Shown: in pieces, positions 8,680 to 16,517 of the stretch
Numbering within the stretch: the stretch's first letter is position 1
Layout of the letters: each line of letters starts with the position of its first letter
Origin: Falsiruegeria mediterranea M17
GTDB taxonomy: Bacteria > Pseudomonadota > Alphaproteobacteria > Rhodobacterales > Rhodobacteraceae
Reading direction: 5' to 3'
Assembly (NCBI RefSeq): GCF_900302455.1
Contig: NZ_ONZG01000002.1
Span: forward strand, 1-64,000
Length of the DNA stretch: 64,000 nucleotides
Notes under the pieces: model-generated
What the model was told of the DNA's origin: nothing
Database searches by the model: none
What the model saw: the letters and a program-made list of their open reading frames with translations, nothing else
Translations under genes and position numbers: made by a program

Positions 8680-8810
8680 GGGGTACTCCCGCGCCCGCGC
8701 CAACCTGACTGCGTCAGCTCAGCGAACGGCCTTGGGCCGGGCGCCGCGAGGCCCGGCCCAACGGGAGGAGGTTTTTCGTCAGAAAAATTGACGACGGGCG
8801 GGAGTACCCC
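8680..8810 (-). repeat. Structured intergenic repeat, copy A, bounded by 13-bp inverted repeats
   Basis: The 349-base gap 8601-8949 holds this element. Its ends are perfect inverted repeats, GGGGTACTCCCGC (8680-8692) and GCGGGAGTACCCC (8798-8810). Inside, on the minus strand, the order is CTCCCGCCCGTCGTCAA, a hairpin TTTTTC-TGAC-GAAAAA, CCTCCTCCCGTT, and a 9-bp GC hairpin (8734-8759). Copy B at 14126-14217 repeats the same blocks with a different hairpin sequence. It lies 3' of the ADP-ribosylglycohydrolase gene on the same strand. The CTCCTCCC block resembles an anti-Shine-Dalgarno motif known from Rhodobacter stress sRNAs (CcsR/cuckoo type). Family membership is inference. Confidence 0.55.
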
Positions 8811-8949
8811 TTTCATCCGACTTTTCGTCAAGGAACCGGCTCACGGTTGTTTCGTCCCACCCCACAAAATCCCGGTTCAGAAAAAAAAGCCCAAAGTTGC
8901 GTGTTGGCTCCATTCCCCATGCCATCCGGACCCGCCTACTCCCATCCAC

Positions 8950-9912
8950 TCACCCATTGCCTGTGCCCGGGCATACATCCATCAGCCCCTGCACCTCATC
9001 CCGCTGTGTCAGAGCTTCGACCCATTCAACAGGTATCCCTCGGTCTCCGCCCATTCCATAGCAGGCCCCCAGGATCGCTCCCAGTACAATGGCTCGTCCA
9101 CAGCTGTCGCCGCCTGCCAGAATGTTCTGCCGCACCGCCTCGGCATAGCTGCCTGTAACCAATAGGGAATGCATCACACTCGGAACGCCAAAGGCCAACT
9201 CACACGCCATCCCCACCTGGGCCGTGAACGCAGGCACGCTCTGATCCGTCGCCTGAACCGCTCGCGCCAGCCCCTCGGCAATCTCTGGCGTGGCCGCAGT
9301 TTGACCCGCCTGAACCACCTGGGCAGGCGCCGCGCCCTGGACCGCCGCCTGCAGCATCGCCGCCACGACCCGGCCATACGCCTCTGCGTGATCCGAATTG
9401 TTGGTCACCCGAATGGCCGACACGGCCTCATCCACCTGTCCAGCCGCGACCAGCGGCGGCAGTTTGGCGACCGCAGGCAGTTGCGTGTCGTCTGAGCCAT
9501 AGAACGCCGCGGCCTCGACCCCACCCGTGCGCTCGGCCTGAGCCAGATTGTCAAGCGTGTCCCGCGTGGCCCGATCGACATAGCCCACATAAGCCCCGCC
9601 ATACCCAAAATGCGCCCGAAACGTGGCCTCATAGGCCGCTTTGTCATAGATCCCGGTGGCTGCCAAAGACCGCAACATCACCAACATCTGCTCGCCATAC
9701 TGCGATTGCATGCCCCTGGTCCGACCGCCATGAGCGAAATACCCCTTGGCGCCCTCAAAATCCGCGGCATCCGGCCCATGAAACTCTGGCCGCTCTCCGG
9801 CAACTGCAGCAATTCGCGCCTGATCATAAAGCCAATGCAATCCCATCGAAGCCGCATCCGCCACCAGCGCGCCCCAAATCATCGCCCGCGCCCGTTCGTG
9901 CCGCTCAGCCAT
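8950..9912 (-). CDS. ADP-ribosylglycohydrolase family protein
   Basis: The 320-residue protein belongs to the DraG/ARH-like fold, which removes ADP-ribose from proteins or related substrates using two magnesium ions. The N-terminal ARAMIWGALVADAASMGLHW resembles the GxxxGDAxG entry motif, with ADAAS replacing the usual GDALG. The C-terminal AGGDSCGRAIVLGAILGACYG matches the GGDTDTxAxxxGAxxGAxxG metal-binding motif, with SC in place of TD. These changes suggest altered activity or substrate. The start at 9912 has AGGAGG eight bases upstream. The extra 22 residues of the longer frame have no such support. No dinitrogenase-reductase genes are nearby. Confidence 0.82.
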   Translation of the reverse strand: MAERHERARAMIWGALVADAASMGLHWLYDQARIAAVAGERPEFHGPDAADFEGAKGYFAHGGRTRGMQSQYGEQMLVMLRSLAATGIYDKAAYEATFRAHFGYGGAYVGYVDRATRDTLDNLAQAERTGGVEAAAFYGSDDTQLPAVAKLPPLVAAGQVDEAVSAIRVTNNSDHAEAYGRVVAAMLQAAVQGAAPAQVVQAGQTAATPEIAEGLARAVQATDQSVPAFTAQVGMACELAFGVPSVMHSLLVTGSYAEAVRQNILAGGDSCGRAIVLGAILGACYGMGGDRGIPVEWVEALTQRDEVQGLMDVCPGTGNG

Positions 9913-10049
9913 ACCGCAACCCTCCTGTGCTTTGCCCCAAACACCTAGAGAGCACACAAGCCCCTCGCAAGAGTTCAACTAAACCCTGAGCTGCACAAGC
10001 ACGCTTTCATCAGCAACACTTTCGACAAGTCAATTTTCAGGACCAACGC

Positions 10050-11688
10050 ATGATCGAAAGCATTGAACTCACCTGCGGCCCCACGCCGAAAGCAGACCCC
10101 ATCAAATGGACCGAAAGCCCCGGAGTGACGATCTTTGTCGGGCCGAACAACTCAGGTAAAAGTGCGCTTTTGCAGGAGATATCGGAGAGTTTTACAAGCG
10201 AACGGCGAAGCAATCGTTCTGCCTTGAAGACACTGGAAATCAGCGCGTTCAATCAGGCAATGTTCGATGACCACCCGTAGTTCATTGGTAAGAAAGACGA
10301 CGAAACGATCCCACTGGAGAACCAACAAACGAGTAAAGAAAACTGGTTCAGAAACCTTTCTGCAAACTGGGATCACGGTGGCCTTAGTTTTCGCCGCAGT
10401 CGCTTTCTTTGGATGGGTGGCTCCAATCGATTGCACATGCTTCAACAAAAGCGAAACGCAAACCTTTTGCACCCTACAGGTCCTCTGTCCCGGCTTCACG
10501 TAAATGACGAGGATCGCACCGCTTTTCAGTGCGCGGTATTCTCAGGCCTCAAAATCTATCCCGTAATAGACAACTTGACCTCATACGGGTCTCTCGAACT
10601 GGCGTTTTCTCGAAAACAGCCAAACCCTTCGGCTGAGCGATCAACTAACGATGACCAACGTACGTTTCTAAGTGAAACTCTCCGCGACAAAGAGGTCAGC
10701 GATGGATGCAGAGCTTACACAGGGATATTGGGCGCACTCTATTCCGGCCCTTACAAAGTGGTACTGATCGACGAACCCGAGGCTTTTCTGCATCCACCTC
10801 TCGCGCGCCTTGGGCAAGCAAATTGCTGAGCAGGCTCGAGCGCGGAACATCTATGTCGCCACCCACAGCGCCGATTTCCTGATGGGCGCCGTTGAATCCG
10901 GCGTCTCAGTCCGAATTGTCCGCTTGCAATATCAAGACGGCGTCGCTACCGCTTGCATGCTTGACAGCGATGATCTGAAACAGTTCATGACCGCCCCCCT
11001 CTTGCGATCCGCAAACGTTTTGTCTGGCCTCTTTGCCCAATCCGTCGTTGTAACCGAAGCCGACACCGATCGCGCCTTTTACCAAGAGATCAACACCCGC
11101 CTATTGACGGAAGGCAAAGGCCGAGGGGTCGAGAACGCTGTTTTCCTCAATGCGCAGAACAAGCAGACGGTACCACGCATCGTCGGCCTGTTGCGTAAAA
11201 TGGGCGTTCCTGCAGCCGGGATCGTCGACTTGGACGTTGTTGCGGAAGGCCGCACGCCATGGGTCAATCAAATGGAGGGAATTGGGGTTCCAAGTGCCCT
11301 GCGATTACCATTCGAGTCGCTGCACAAGACAACCTTTGACCACCTGAAGAACGCCAGCACTAACCCCGACAAAAAGGGGTACAAAACCGAGGGTGGCACT
11401 GCTCTACTGTCGGGCCAGAACAAAGAAGCCGCTGACTCCTTGTTCTCTCAACTCGCCACCTAGGGCCTCTTCGTCGTTCCGAATGGAGAAGTCGAGGCAT
11501 GGCTGAGTACTCTCGACATACCGCGTTCCAAACATTCCTGGCTCCGTCAGATCTTTGGCAAAATGGGAAGCGATCCGACCTCCCCAGACTATATCCACCC
11601 CGCGCACGGCGACGTCTGGGACTTTATCGCCGCTTGCAACGCGTGGCTGACCAACCCTACCCGCAAAGGGATGATTCCCCCTCAATAG
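10050..11688 (+). pseudogene. OLD-family ATP-dependent endonuclease, inactivated
   Basis: An originally single gene is broken by three lesions. The N-terminus has an SMC/OLD-type Walker A (FVGPNNSGKSALLQEI), then an in-frame TAG at 10278-10280. The frame continues to the Walker B/D-loop VVLIDEPEAFLHPP. There an extra G near 10812-10814 shifts the frame. It goes on with VATHSADFLMGAV (H-loop) and a TOPRIM domain starting VVVTEADTDRAFY. A second TAG at 11461-11463 interrupts it. The remaining GLFVVPNGEVEAWL...GMIPPQ tail runs to 11688. OLD nucleases often act in phage defence, alone or with helicases. No partner is present. Confidence 0.85.
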
Positions 11689-11801
11689 GCCCGCTTCATG
11701 CAGCAGCGCAGCGCATTTTGTCGGTGCACGGGTAGTGCAAGCGTTGTGCACCTCGGGTTTCGCCCATTCCTTTGCACCTGCGGCATAAAACACGCGACCT
11801 C

Positions 11802-11832
11802 TGGACGGCCCATAGTGCTTTCCCTATATAAT
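11802..11832 (+). promoter_or_regulatory. Possible sigma-70 promoter of the SufT-like gene
   Basis: A perfect TATAAT (11827-11832) lies 26 bases before the ATG of the SufT-like gene. A weak -35 (TGGACG, about 11802) sits at a slightly long spacing. The AT-rich box stands out in GC-rich DNA. The -35 assignment is uncertain. Confidence 0.4.
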
Positions 11833-11858
11833 CACTCAGGAAGCAGATCGAGGCCCTG

Positions 11859-12221
11859 ATGACCCATTCGACCGAACCCATGGAAGGCGCACCGCTGATT
11901 GCGCCGTCCTCTGTCAGCCACCCGCTCTATGACGCCGTGGTGGATGCCTGCCGGAGTGTTTATGACCCGGAGATTCCGGTCAACATTTATGAACTTGGCC
12001 TAATCTATACCATTGATATCAATGCCGAAAACGAGGTCCGGGTGATCATGACACTGACCGCGCCTGGATGCCCTGTCGCCGGTGAAATGCCCGGTTGGGT
12101 TGCAGATGCCGTTGACCCGCTGCCCGGTGTCAAACAAGTCGACGTCGAGCTCACCTGGGAGCCGCCCTGGGGGATGGAAATGATGTCGGACGAGGCCCGG
12201 TTGGAACTGGGCTTCATGTAA
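11859..12221 (+). CDS. SufT-like (MIP18/DUF59) Fe-S assembly protein
   Basis: This 120-residue protein carries the DUF59 signature RSVYDPEIPVNIYELGLIY (about residues 31-49). It also has the conserved cysteine motif LTAPGCPVAGEMP, which is family-typical (T-x-PxCP). DUF59 proteins such as SufT and the eukaryotic MIP18 help mature Fe-S enzymes. In many bacteria the gene closes the suf operon next to a SufA-type carrier. Here such a carrier (13732-14103) is present, but a phosphodiesterase gene lies between. The function is known for the family. The suf operon itself is not in the window. Confidence 0.88.
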   Translation: MTHSTEPMEGAPLIAPSSVSHPLYDAVVDACRSVYDPEIPVNIYELGLIYTIDINAENEVRVIMTLTAPGCPVAGEMPGWVADAVDPLPGVKQVDVELTWEPPWGMEMMSDEARLELGFM

Positions 12222-12244
12222 ACCGCATTAGGGTACACCCGAAT

Positions 12245-12253
12245 TTATCCACA
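12245..12253 (+). promoter_or_regulatory. Perfect DnaA box
   Basis: TTATCCACA matches the DnaA consensus exactly. It lies between the SufT-like gene and the phosphodiesterase gene, 112 bases before the latter. It could titrate DnaA or link the downstream gene to replication. It could also be chance. Confidence 0.4.
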
Positions 12254-12364
12254 GAAATCAACGGGCTGTCACAAAACCTTTGTGCGCCCGTTACCTTTCC
12301 GACGGATCGCTGTCATACTTGCCGAGCAAGGTCTTGACCATCAATGACCGTCGGAGATGACCCC

Positions 12365-13594
12365 ATGCGCCACACCCTGGCCTGCGCCGCATTGCTGCTG
12401 TGCCCCACCGTCGCCCTTGCCGTTGGCGGCGACCAACCTCATGTGGGTGAACCCGCCCTCAGCTATGGCGACCGCCCCGCCTACCTGGTCGACAAGCTCC
12501 CTGAGGGTGCGCTAAAGACCAAGCTACAGTCCTGCGAAGGCCAAGCCCCCAAGCGCAGCCTGTTTTCGATTGGCCACCGAGGCGCGCCGCTGCTCTACCC
12601 CGAGCACACAGTAGAATCGAACATCGCTGCCGCCCGCATGGGGGCCGGCATCCTGGAATGCGATGTGACTTTCACCAAGGATCACGAGCTGGTCTGCCGC
12701 CACGCCCAAAACGATCTGCACACCACCACAAACATCCTGACCAGCGATCTGTCCGAGACCTGCACCGTACCGTTCTCGCCCGCCTCTGACAGCACGCCCG
12801 CAACCGCCGAGTGCCGGACGTCCGAGTTGACGCTGCAGCAGTTTCGCACCCTCAAACCCAAGATGGACAGCGCTGACAAGACCGCGACCACGGCAGAGGA
12901 CTATCAGGGCGGCGTCGCACCTTGGCGGACCACGCTTTACACCGATGGCGCACGCAGCATGACCCATGCCGAATCCATCGCGCTGTTCCGCGATCTGGGC
13001 GCCAAGTTCACCCCCGAGCTGAAATCGCCCGTCGTCGAGATGCCTCATGACGGCTTCACTCAGGCTGATTATGCGCAGAAGATGATCGACGAATATAAGG
13101 TCGCCGGTGTGCCAGCCGAGGACGTCTGGGCGCAGTCTTTCAACCTTGAGGACGTGTTGTATTGGATTGAAAATGAACCGGAATTTGGCAAACAGGCGGT
13201 GTTCCTGGATGCCTCTTACCGGGTCAAGGGGTTTGACCATACCGATCCAGCAACCTTTCTGCATGACTTCGCCGCGTTAAAGGCAAAAGGCGTCAACTAC
13301 ATCGCGCCACCTCTGTGGATGCTGCTGAGTGTAGAGGGCGGCAAGATGGTGCCCTCGGCCTGGGCCAAGGCCGCCAAGGAGGCCGATCTGAAGATCATCA
13401 CTTGGACCCTGGAACGGTCTGGCCCGCTGGCAAATGGCGGCGGGTGGTACTTTCAGTCGGTCAAGGACCTGACCAACAACGATGCCATGTATCTCCAGGT
13501 CCTGGATGCACTGGCACAGGACGTGGGCGTCGATGGCGTGTTTTCGGATTGGCCCGCCACGGTGACCTATTACGCCAATTGCATGGGCCTCTGA
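12365..13594 (+). CDS. Secreted glycerophosphodiester phosphodiesterase
   Basis: The 409-residue protein begins with a signal peptide (about residues 1-20, ending ALAVG). It carries the GDPD barrel. IGHRGAPLLYPEHTVESN holds the catalytic HRG and the metal-binding glutamate region, and LECDVTFTKDHELVCRHA holds the second metal site and catalytic histidine. It would hydrolyse deacylated phospholipids to glycerol-3-phosphate and an alcohol in the periplasm. The start at 12365 has GGAG eight bases upstream. The longer frame (12344) would bury the signal peptide. A strong terminator follows. No Ugp or Glp transport genes are adjacent. Confidence 0.93.
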   Translation: MRHTLACAALLLCPTVALAVGGDQPHVGEPALSYGDRPAYLVDKLPEGALKTKLQSCEGQAPKRSLFSIGHRGAPLLYPEHTVESNIAAARMGAGILECDVTFTKDHELVCRHAQNDLHTTTNILTSDLSETCTVPFSPASDSTPATAECRTSELTLQQFRTLKPKMDSADKTATTAEDYQGGVAPWRTTLYTDGARSMTHAESIALFRDLGAKFTPELKSPVVEMPHDGFTQADYAQKMIDEYKVAGVPAEDVWAQSFNLEDVLYWIENEPEFGKQAVFLDASYRVKGFDHTDPATFLHDFAALKAKGVNYIAPPLWMLLSVEGGKMVPSAWAKAAKEADLKIITWTLERSGPLANGGGWYFQSVKDLTNNDAMYLQVLDALAQDVGVDGVFSDWPATVTYYANCMGL

Positions 13595-13621
13595 TCCCCC
13601 ACCCCCATCAGGCCCGTCACC

Positions 13622-13659
13622 GGAACCGTTCCCGCCCCCCAGGGAACGGTTCCTTTTTT
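13622..13659 (+). terminator. Terminator of the GDPD gene
   Basis: A perfect 12-bp stem GGAACCGTTCCC / GGGAACGGTTCC with an 8-base loop is followed by TTTTTT. Confidence 0.93.
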
Positions 13660-13731
13660 GTTGAACCGCTGCCCCTTGAGCCCAGAGCGAGGCCGTCCTA
13701 GATTAGGGACAACGCGCAAACGGAGATCAAC

Positions 13732-14103
13732 ATGTTCGGCATTCCCGGCAAACAGGCTGTCACGATGACACCCAAGGCGGCGGCCCAGATCGCAAAGCTC
13801 ATGGCCAAGGATGGCCACTCGGGCCTGCGCATCGGCGTCAAGAAGGGCGGCTGTGCGGGCATGGAATACACCATGGAATATGTGACAGAAACCGATCCGC
13901 TGGACGAAGTGGTCGAGCAGGACGGCGCACGCGTGATGATTGCGCCAATGGCGCAGATGTTCCTGTTTGGCACTCAGATCGATTATGAGGTCTCGTTGCT
14001 CGAGGCTGGGTTCAAGTTCAGCAACCCCAATGTTGTGGATGCCTGCGGCTGCGGTGAATCGATCAAGTTCAAGGATGTCGACGAACTGCAACAGGACGCC
14101 TGA
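13732..14103 (+). CDS. Iron-sulfur carrier protein of the HesB/IscA/SufA family
   Basis: This 123-residue A-type carrier has the three invariant cysteines: one in KKGGCAGMEY (about residue 43) and two in the C-terminal DACGCGES (about residues 105-107). These ligate an Fe-S cluster for delivery to apo-enzymes. The fold length fits IscA/SufA/ErpA. The carrier subtype cannot be set without a tree, but the nearby SufT-like gene favours SufA. GGAG lies eight to nine bases upstream of the ATG (ACGGAGATCAAC). Structured repeat copy B starts 22 bases after the stop. Confidence 0.92.
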   Translation: MFGIPGKQAVTMTPKAAAQIAKLMAKDGHSGLRIGVKKGGCAGMEYTMEYVTETDPLDEVVEQDGARVMIAPMAQMFLFGTQIDYEVSLLEAGFKFSNPNVVDACGCGESIKFKDVDELQQDA

Positions 14104-14125
14104 CGCGCTGTTCTTTTCCTGAAAC

Positions 14126-14217
14126 GGGGCGCTCCCGCCCGTCGTCAATGCCCCTGGCGGGGCATCTCCTCCCGTTGGGCCAGGCTCATGTGGGCTTTGC
14201 CCGCATGAGCCTGGCCC
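14126..14217 (+). repeat. Structured intergenic repeat, copy B
   Basis: Directly 3' of the IscA/SufA gene and on the same strand. The order is CTCCCGCCCGTCGTCAA (14132-14148), hairpin ATGCCCC-TGGC-GGGGCAT (14148-14165), CTCCTCCCGTT (14166-14176), then a long hairpin GGGCCAGGCTCATG / CATGAGCCTGGCCC (14177-14217) with an inner GGGC-TTT-GCCC. Copy A has the same order. The first hairpin pairs through different bases but keeps a TGRC tetraloop. This pattern of compensating change supports a real RNA structure. It could be a 3'-end-derived small RNA or an elaborate terminator. Confidence 0.6.
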
Positions 14218-14265
14218 CCGCCGTCCGCAGGACGCAAGGCCGATAGGCCGCGCAGCGGAGCAATG

Positions 14266-15183
14266 TCATGCGTTCTGATTTTGCAGATGCACATAGGTCT
14301 CGTCATAGCGCCGGGTCAGGTGCGCGCCCGCGGTGATCACCTCGCCGGATCCCGGTGGGGCGACGTTGGTGTCAAAGGACGGGTTGAAGAACAGCGGCAC
14401 CGACAGGCGTTCATCCGCGCTTCCCACCACACGGTGCTCTGTGGCCTTGACCTGCCCCGCCGTCCAGAACTCCAGCATCTCGCCAAAGTTGATCACATAC
14501 TCACCCGGCTGCGTGGTCACCGCATCCCAGGTGCCATCCGCCCTCTTCACCTCGAGCCCCGGCACTCCGTCGGTGGCCAGCAGGGTCAGGCAGCCATAGT
14601 CGGTATGGGCCGCGATCCCGAAATCCCGGGCCCCAGCCCAAGCCGGCCGTTCCGGATAATAGTTGCCCCTGAGCAGCGCCATCGGTGGATCGAATGCCGC
14701 GTCAAAGGCCGCCGCGTTCTGACCGACCACATGCGCAATCGCCCGCAACACTTCCATCGCCACACCTGAGGCCTCCTGGAAGTAAAGCTGAATGTCCTCG
14801 CGAAACCCCTTTGGCGCGTCCGGCCACTGATTTGGCGCATAAACGCTCAGGTTTCGGGCATGGACCGGGTGGTCTGGCACCAATTCATAGCCGCAGTCAA
14901 ACACCTGTTTGTAGTCAGGATTGGCCTTGGGATCGACCTGCTCGGATTGCCCACCGCCCCAACCCCGGTTGGAGCCGGTGTGCGCCATGTCTACCGCGCT
15001 TTTGGCGGCCTCGGGCAGGACAAAGAACGCGCGATACATCTCGATCACCTGCATCACGCGCGCGGCGCTGATCCCTGTGTTGGTGATCTTTAGAAACCCA
15101 ACCCCCCGCACAGCTTGCGACAGCCGGTCAAGCTCGGCTTCGTCCCGGGCCTTGAGCAACTGCAGATCCAGGTTTTCGAGCAT
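14266..15183 (-). CDS. 2-oxoglutarate/Fe(II) oxygenase, isopenicillin N synthase type
   Basis: The 305-residue protein has the jelly-roll oxygenase core of the IPNS/gibberellin-oxidase family. Iron ligands are HTDYGCLTLL (H and D) and a distal H in TEHRVVG. The 2-oxoglutarate-binding Arg-x-Ser appears as ERLSVPLFFNP. The N-terminal DIOX_N region includes VGFLKITNTGI. Members hydroxylate or desaturate small molecules. The substrate cannot be told. A second member of the same family lies at 60200-61138. It stands alone between two + strand genes. Confidence 0.88.
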   Translation of the reverse strand: MLENLDLQLLKARDEAELDRLSQAVRGVGFLKITNTGISAARVMQVIEMYRAFFVLPEAAKSAVDMAHTGSNRGWGGGQSEQVDPKANPDYKQVFDCGYELVPDHPVHARNLSVYAPNQWPDAPKGFREDIQLYFQEASGVAMEVLRAIAHVVGQNAAAFDAAFDPPMALLRGNYYPERPAWAGARDFGIAAHTDYGCLTLLATDGVPGLEVKRADGTWDAVTTQPGEYVINFGEMLEFWTAGQVKATEHRVVGSADERLSVPLFFNPSFDTNVAPPGSGEVITAGAHLTRRYDETYVHLQNQNA

Positions 15184-15324
15184 CGCGTACCTCCCGCCGC
15201 CTTGAAAAGCCTGACGCGGCCTCTATCGGGTGCCCTTCTCGGGAGCAACCGGAATTGTCACCCCGCCCGGGCGATGCTATCGGGGGTGGGATAGAACCAC
15301 AGAATATTGAGGCGAGGGCATCAC

Positions 15325-16074
15325 ATGCGGCGCAAACTGGCGGCAGGCAATTGGAAAATGAACGGTATCAGCGCGAGCCTCACCGAGTTGGAGAGCCTGG
15401 CCACGGTCCATGCAAACGCCGGTGTCGACATCCTGATTTGCCCGCCTGCCACCCTGATACACCGCGCTGCAGAGACCACCAAAGATACCGGCATCCGGAT
15501 CGGCGGGCAGGACTGCCATGCCAACGCCGCTGGCGCGCACACCGGCGATATCGGCGCGCAGATGTTGAAGGATGCCGGCGCCACCGCCGTGATCGTCGGC
15601 CATTCAGAGCGGCGCGAGGATCATGACGAGCGAAACGAGGACGTGCGCGCCAAGGCCAAAGCCGCCATCGACGCCGGGTTGACGGCCTTGATCTGTCTGG
15701 GCGAGAGCCTGGCACAGCGCGAGGCAGCCAACACCCTCGACATTATCGCAGGTCAGATGTCCGGCTCGATCCCCGATCTCGCGACGGGCGAAAACATGGT
15801 GATCGCCTATGAACCGATCTGGGCCATAGGCACCGGTAAAGTGCCCACGCTGGAACAGATCGGCGAAGTGCATGACTTCATCCGCACCCGTCTGGAACGC
15901 CGCTTTGGCGAAGGCGTGGGCCGCTCGATCCGCCTGCTTTATGGCGGATCGGTCAAACCCGCTAACGCGGCAGAAATATTTGCGGTGCCAAACGTGGATG
16001 GCGCTCTGGTCGGCGGTGCCAGCCTGAAGACCGCAGATTTCTCGCCAATTATCTCCGCTCTTGAGACATCCTGA
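15325..16074 (+). CDS. tpiA: Triosephosphate isomerase
   Basis: This 249-residue glycolytic enzyme interconverts dihydroxyacetone phosphate and glyceraldehyde-3-phosphate. The active-site motifs are intact: AAGNWKMNG (N and K near the start), the catalytic His in VIVGHSERR, the catalytic Glu in AYEPIWAIGTGK, and the phosphate-binding LLYGGSVKP. The start at 15325 (RRKLAAGNWKMN) fits the family. The six upstream residues of the longer frame are not conserved. It appears to be transcribed alone. Confidence 0.97.
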   Translation: MRRKLAAGNWKMNGISASLTELESLATVHANAGVDILICPPATLIHRAAETTKDTGIRIGGQDCHANAAGAHTGDIGAQMLKDAGATAVIVGHSERREDHDERNEDVRAKAKAAIDAGLTALICLGESLAQREAANTLDIIAGQMSGSIPDLATGENMVIAYEPIWAIGTGKVPTLEQIGEVHDFIRTRLERRFGEGVGRSIRLLYGGSVKPANAAEIFAVPNVDGALVGGASLKTADFSPIISALETS

Positions 16075-16149
16075 GGGACTGACGAACACCACCTCTGGTA
16101 AGAGGCCAAACGGATACCATGTTTGATGTGATCGTTGGAGACATCAGAC

Positions 16150-16464
16150 ATGGACCATCCGCTTGAAACACTGATCGACAGGATTGTTGCAAACTCCGCC
16201 CGACGTGGAGACCTGGACAACCTGCCTGGGGCCGGCAAACCGCTGACCGATGCGCATCTTGGCAAGGACGCTGTGCTCAACCGCATCATGACGGAACATC
16301 AGGCGAAACCTCAGGCCGTTGTGCTGAACGAGCAAATCCGCCAATCCCGCGCCCGCCTTCAGACATTGACCGACCCAGATGAGCGCAAGGCGGAAATGAA
16401 GACGCTCGCCGATCTTCAGACGCGCTATGCGTTGGAACTCGAAGCCACGCGCAAATACGGCTGA
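16150..16464 (+). CDS. DUF1992 (DnaJ-homologue subfamily C member 28 domain) protein
   Basis: The small 104-residue protein consists of one DUF1992 domain. Recognisable features are the N-terminal LETLIDRIVANSARRGDLDN, the GAGKPL core and a charged helical C-terminus. The family is conserved but poorly characterised. The link to DnaJ-type co-chaperones comes only from eukaryotic domain fusions. The ATG at 16150 has GGAG nine bases upstream. A TTG start at 16135 is possible but less likely. It shares the terminator at 16473-16500 with the converging TRAP operon. Confidence 0.8.
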   Translation: MDHPLETLIDRIVANSARRGDLDNLPGAGKPLTDAHLGKDAVLNRIMTEHQAKPQAVVLNEQIRQSRARLQTLTDPDERKAEMKTLADLQTRYALELEATRKYG

Positions 16465-16472
16465 GCAACAAA

Positions 16473-16500
16473 AAAGGCGCCGAGGAACCCCGGCGCCTTT
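16473..16500. terminator. Bidirectional terminator between DUF1992 and dctM
   Basis: Stem AAAGGCGCCG / CGGCGCCTTT (10 bp) with an 8-base loop is flanked by A-rich sequence on the left and T's on the right. It can end transcription from both converging genes. Confidence 0.85.
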
Positions 16501-16517
16501 GAAGACGAAATCTGCCT

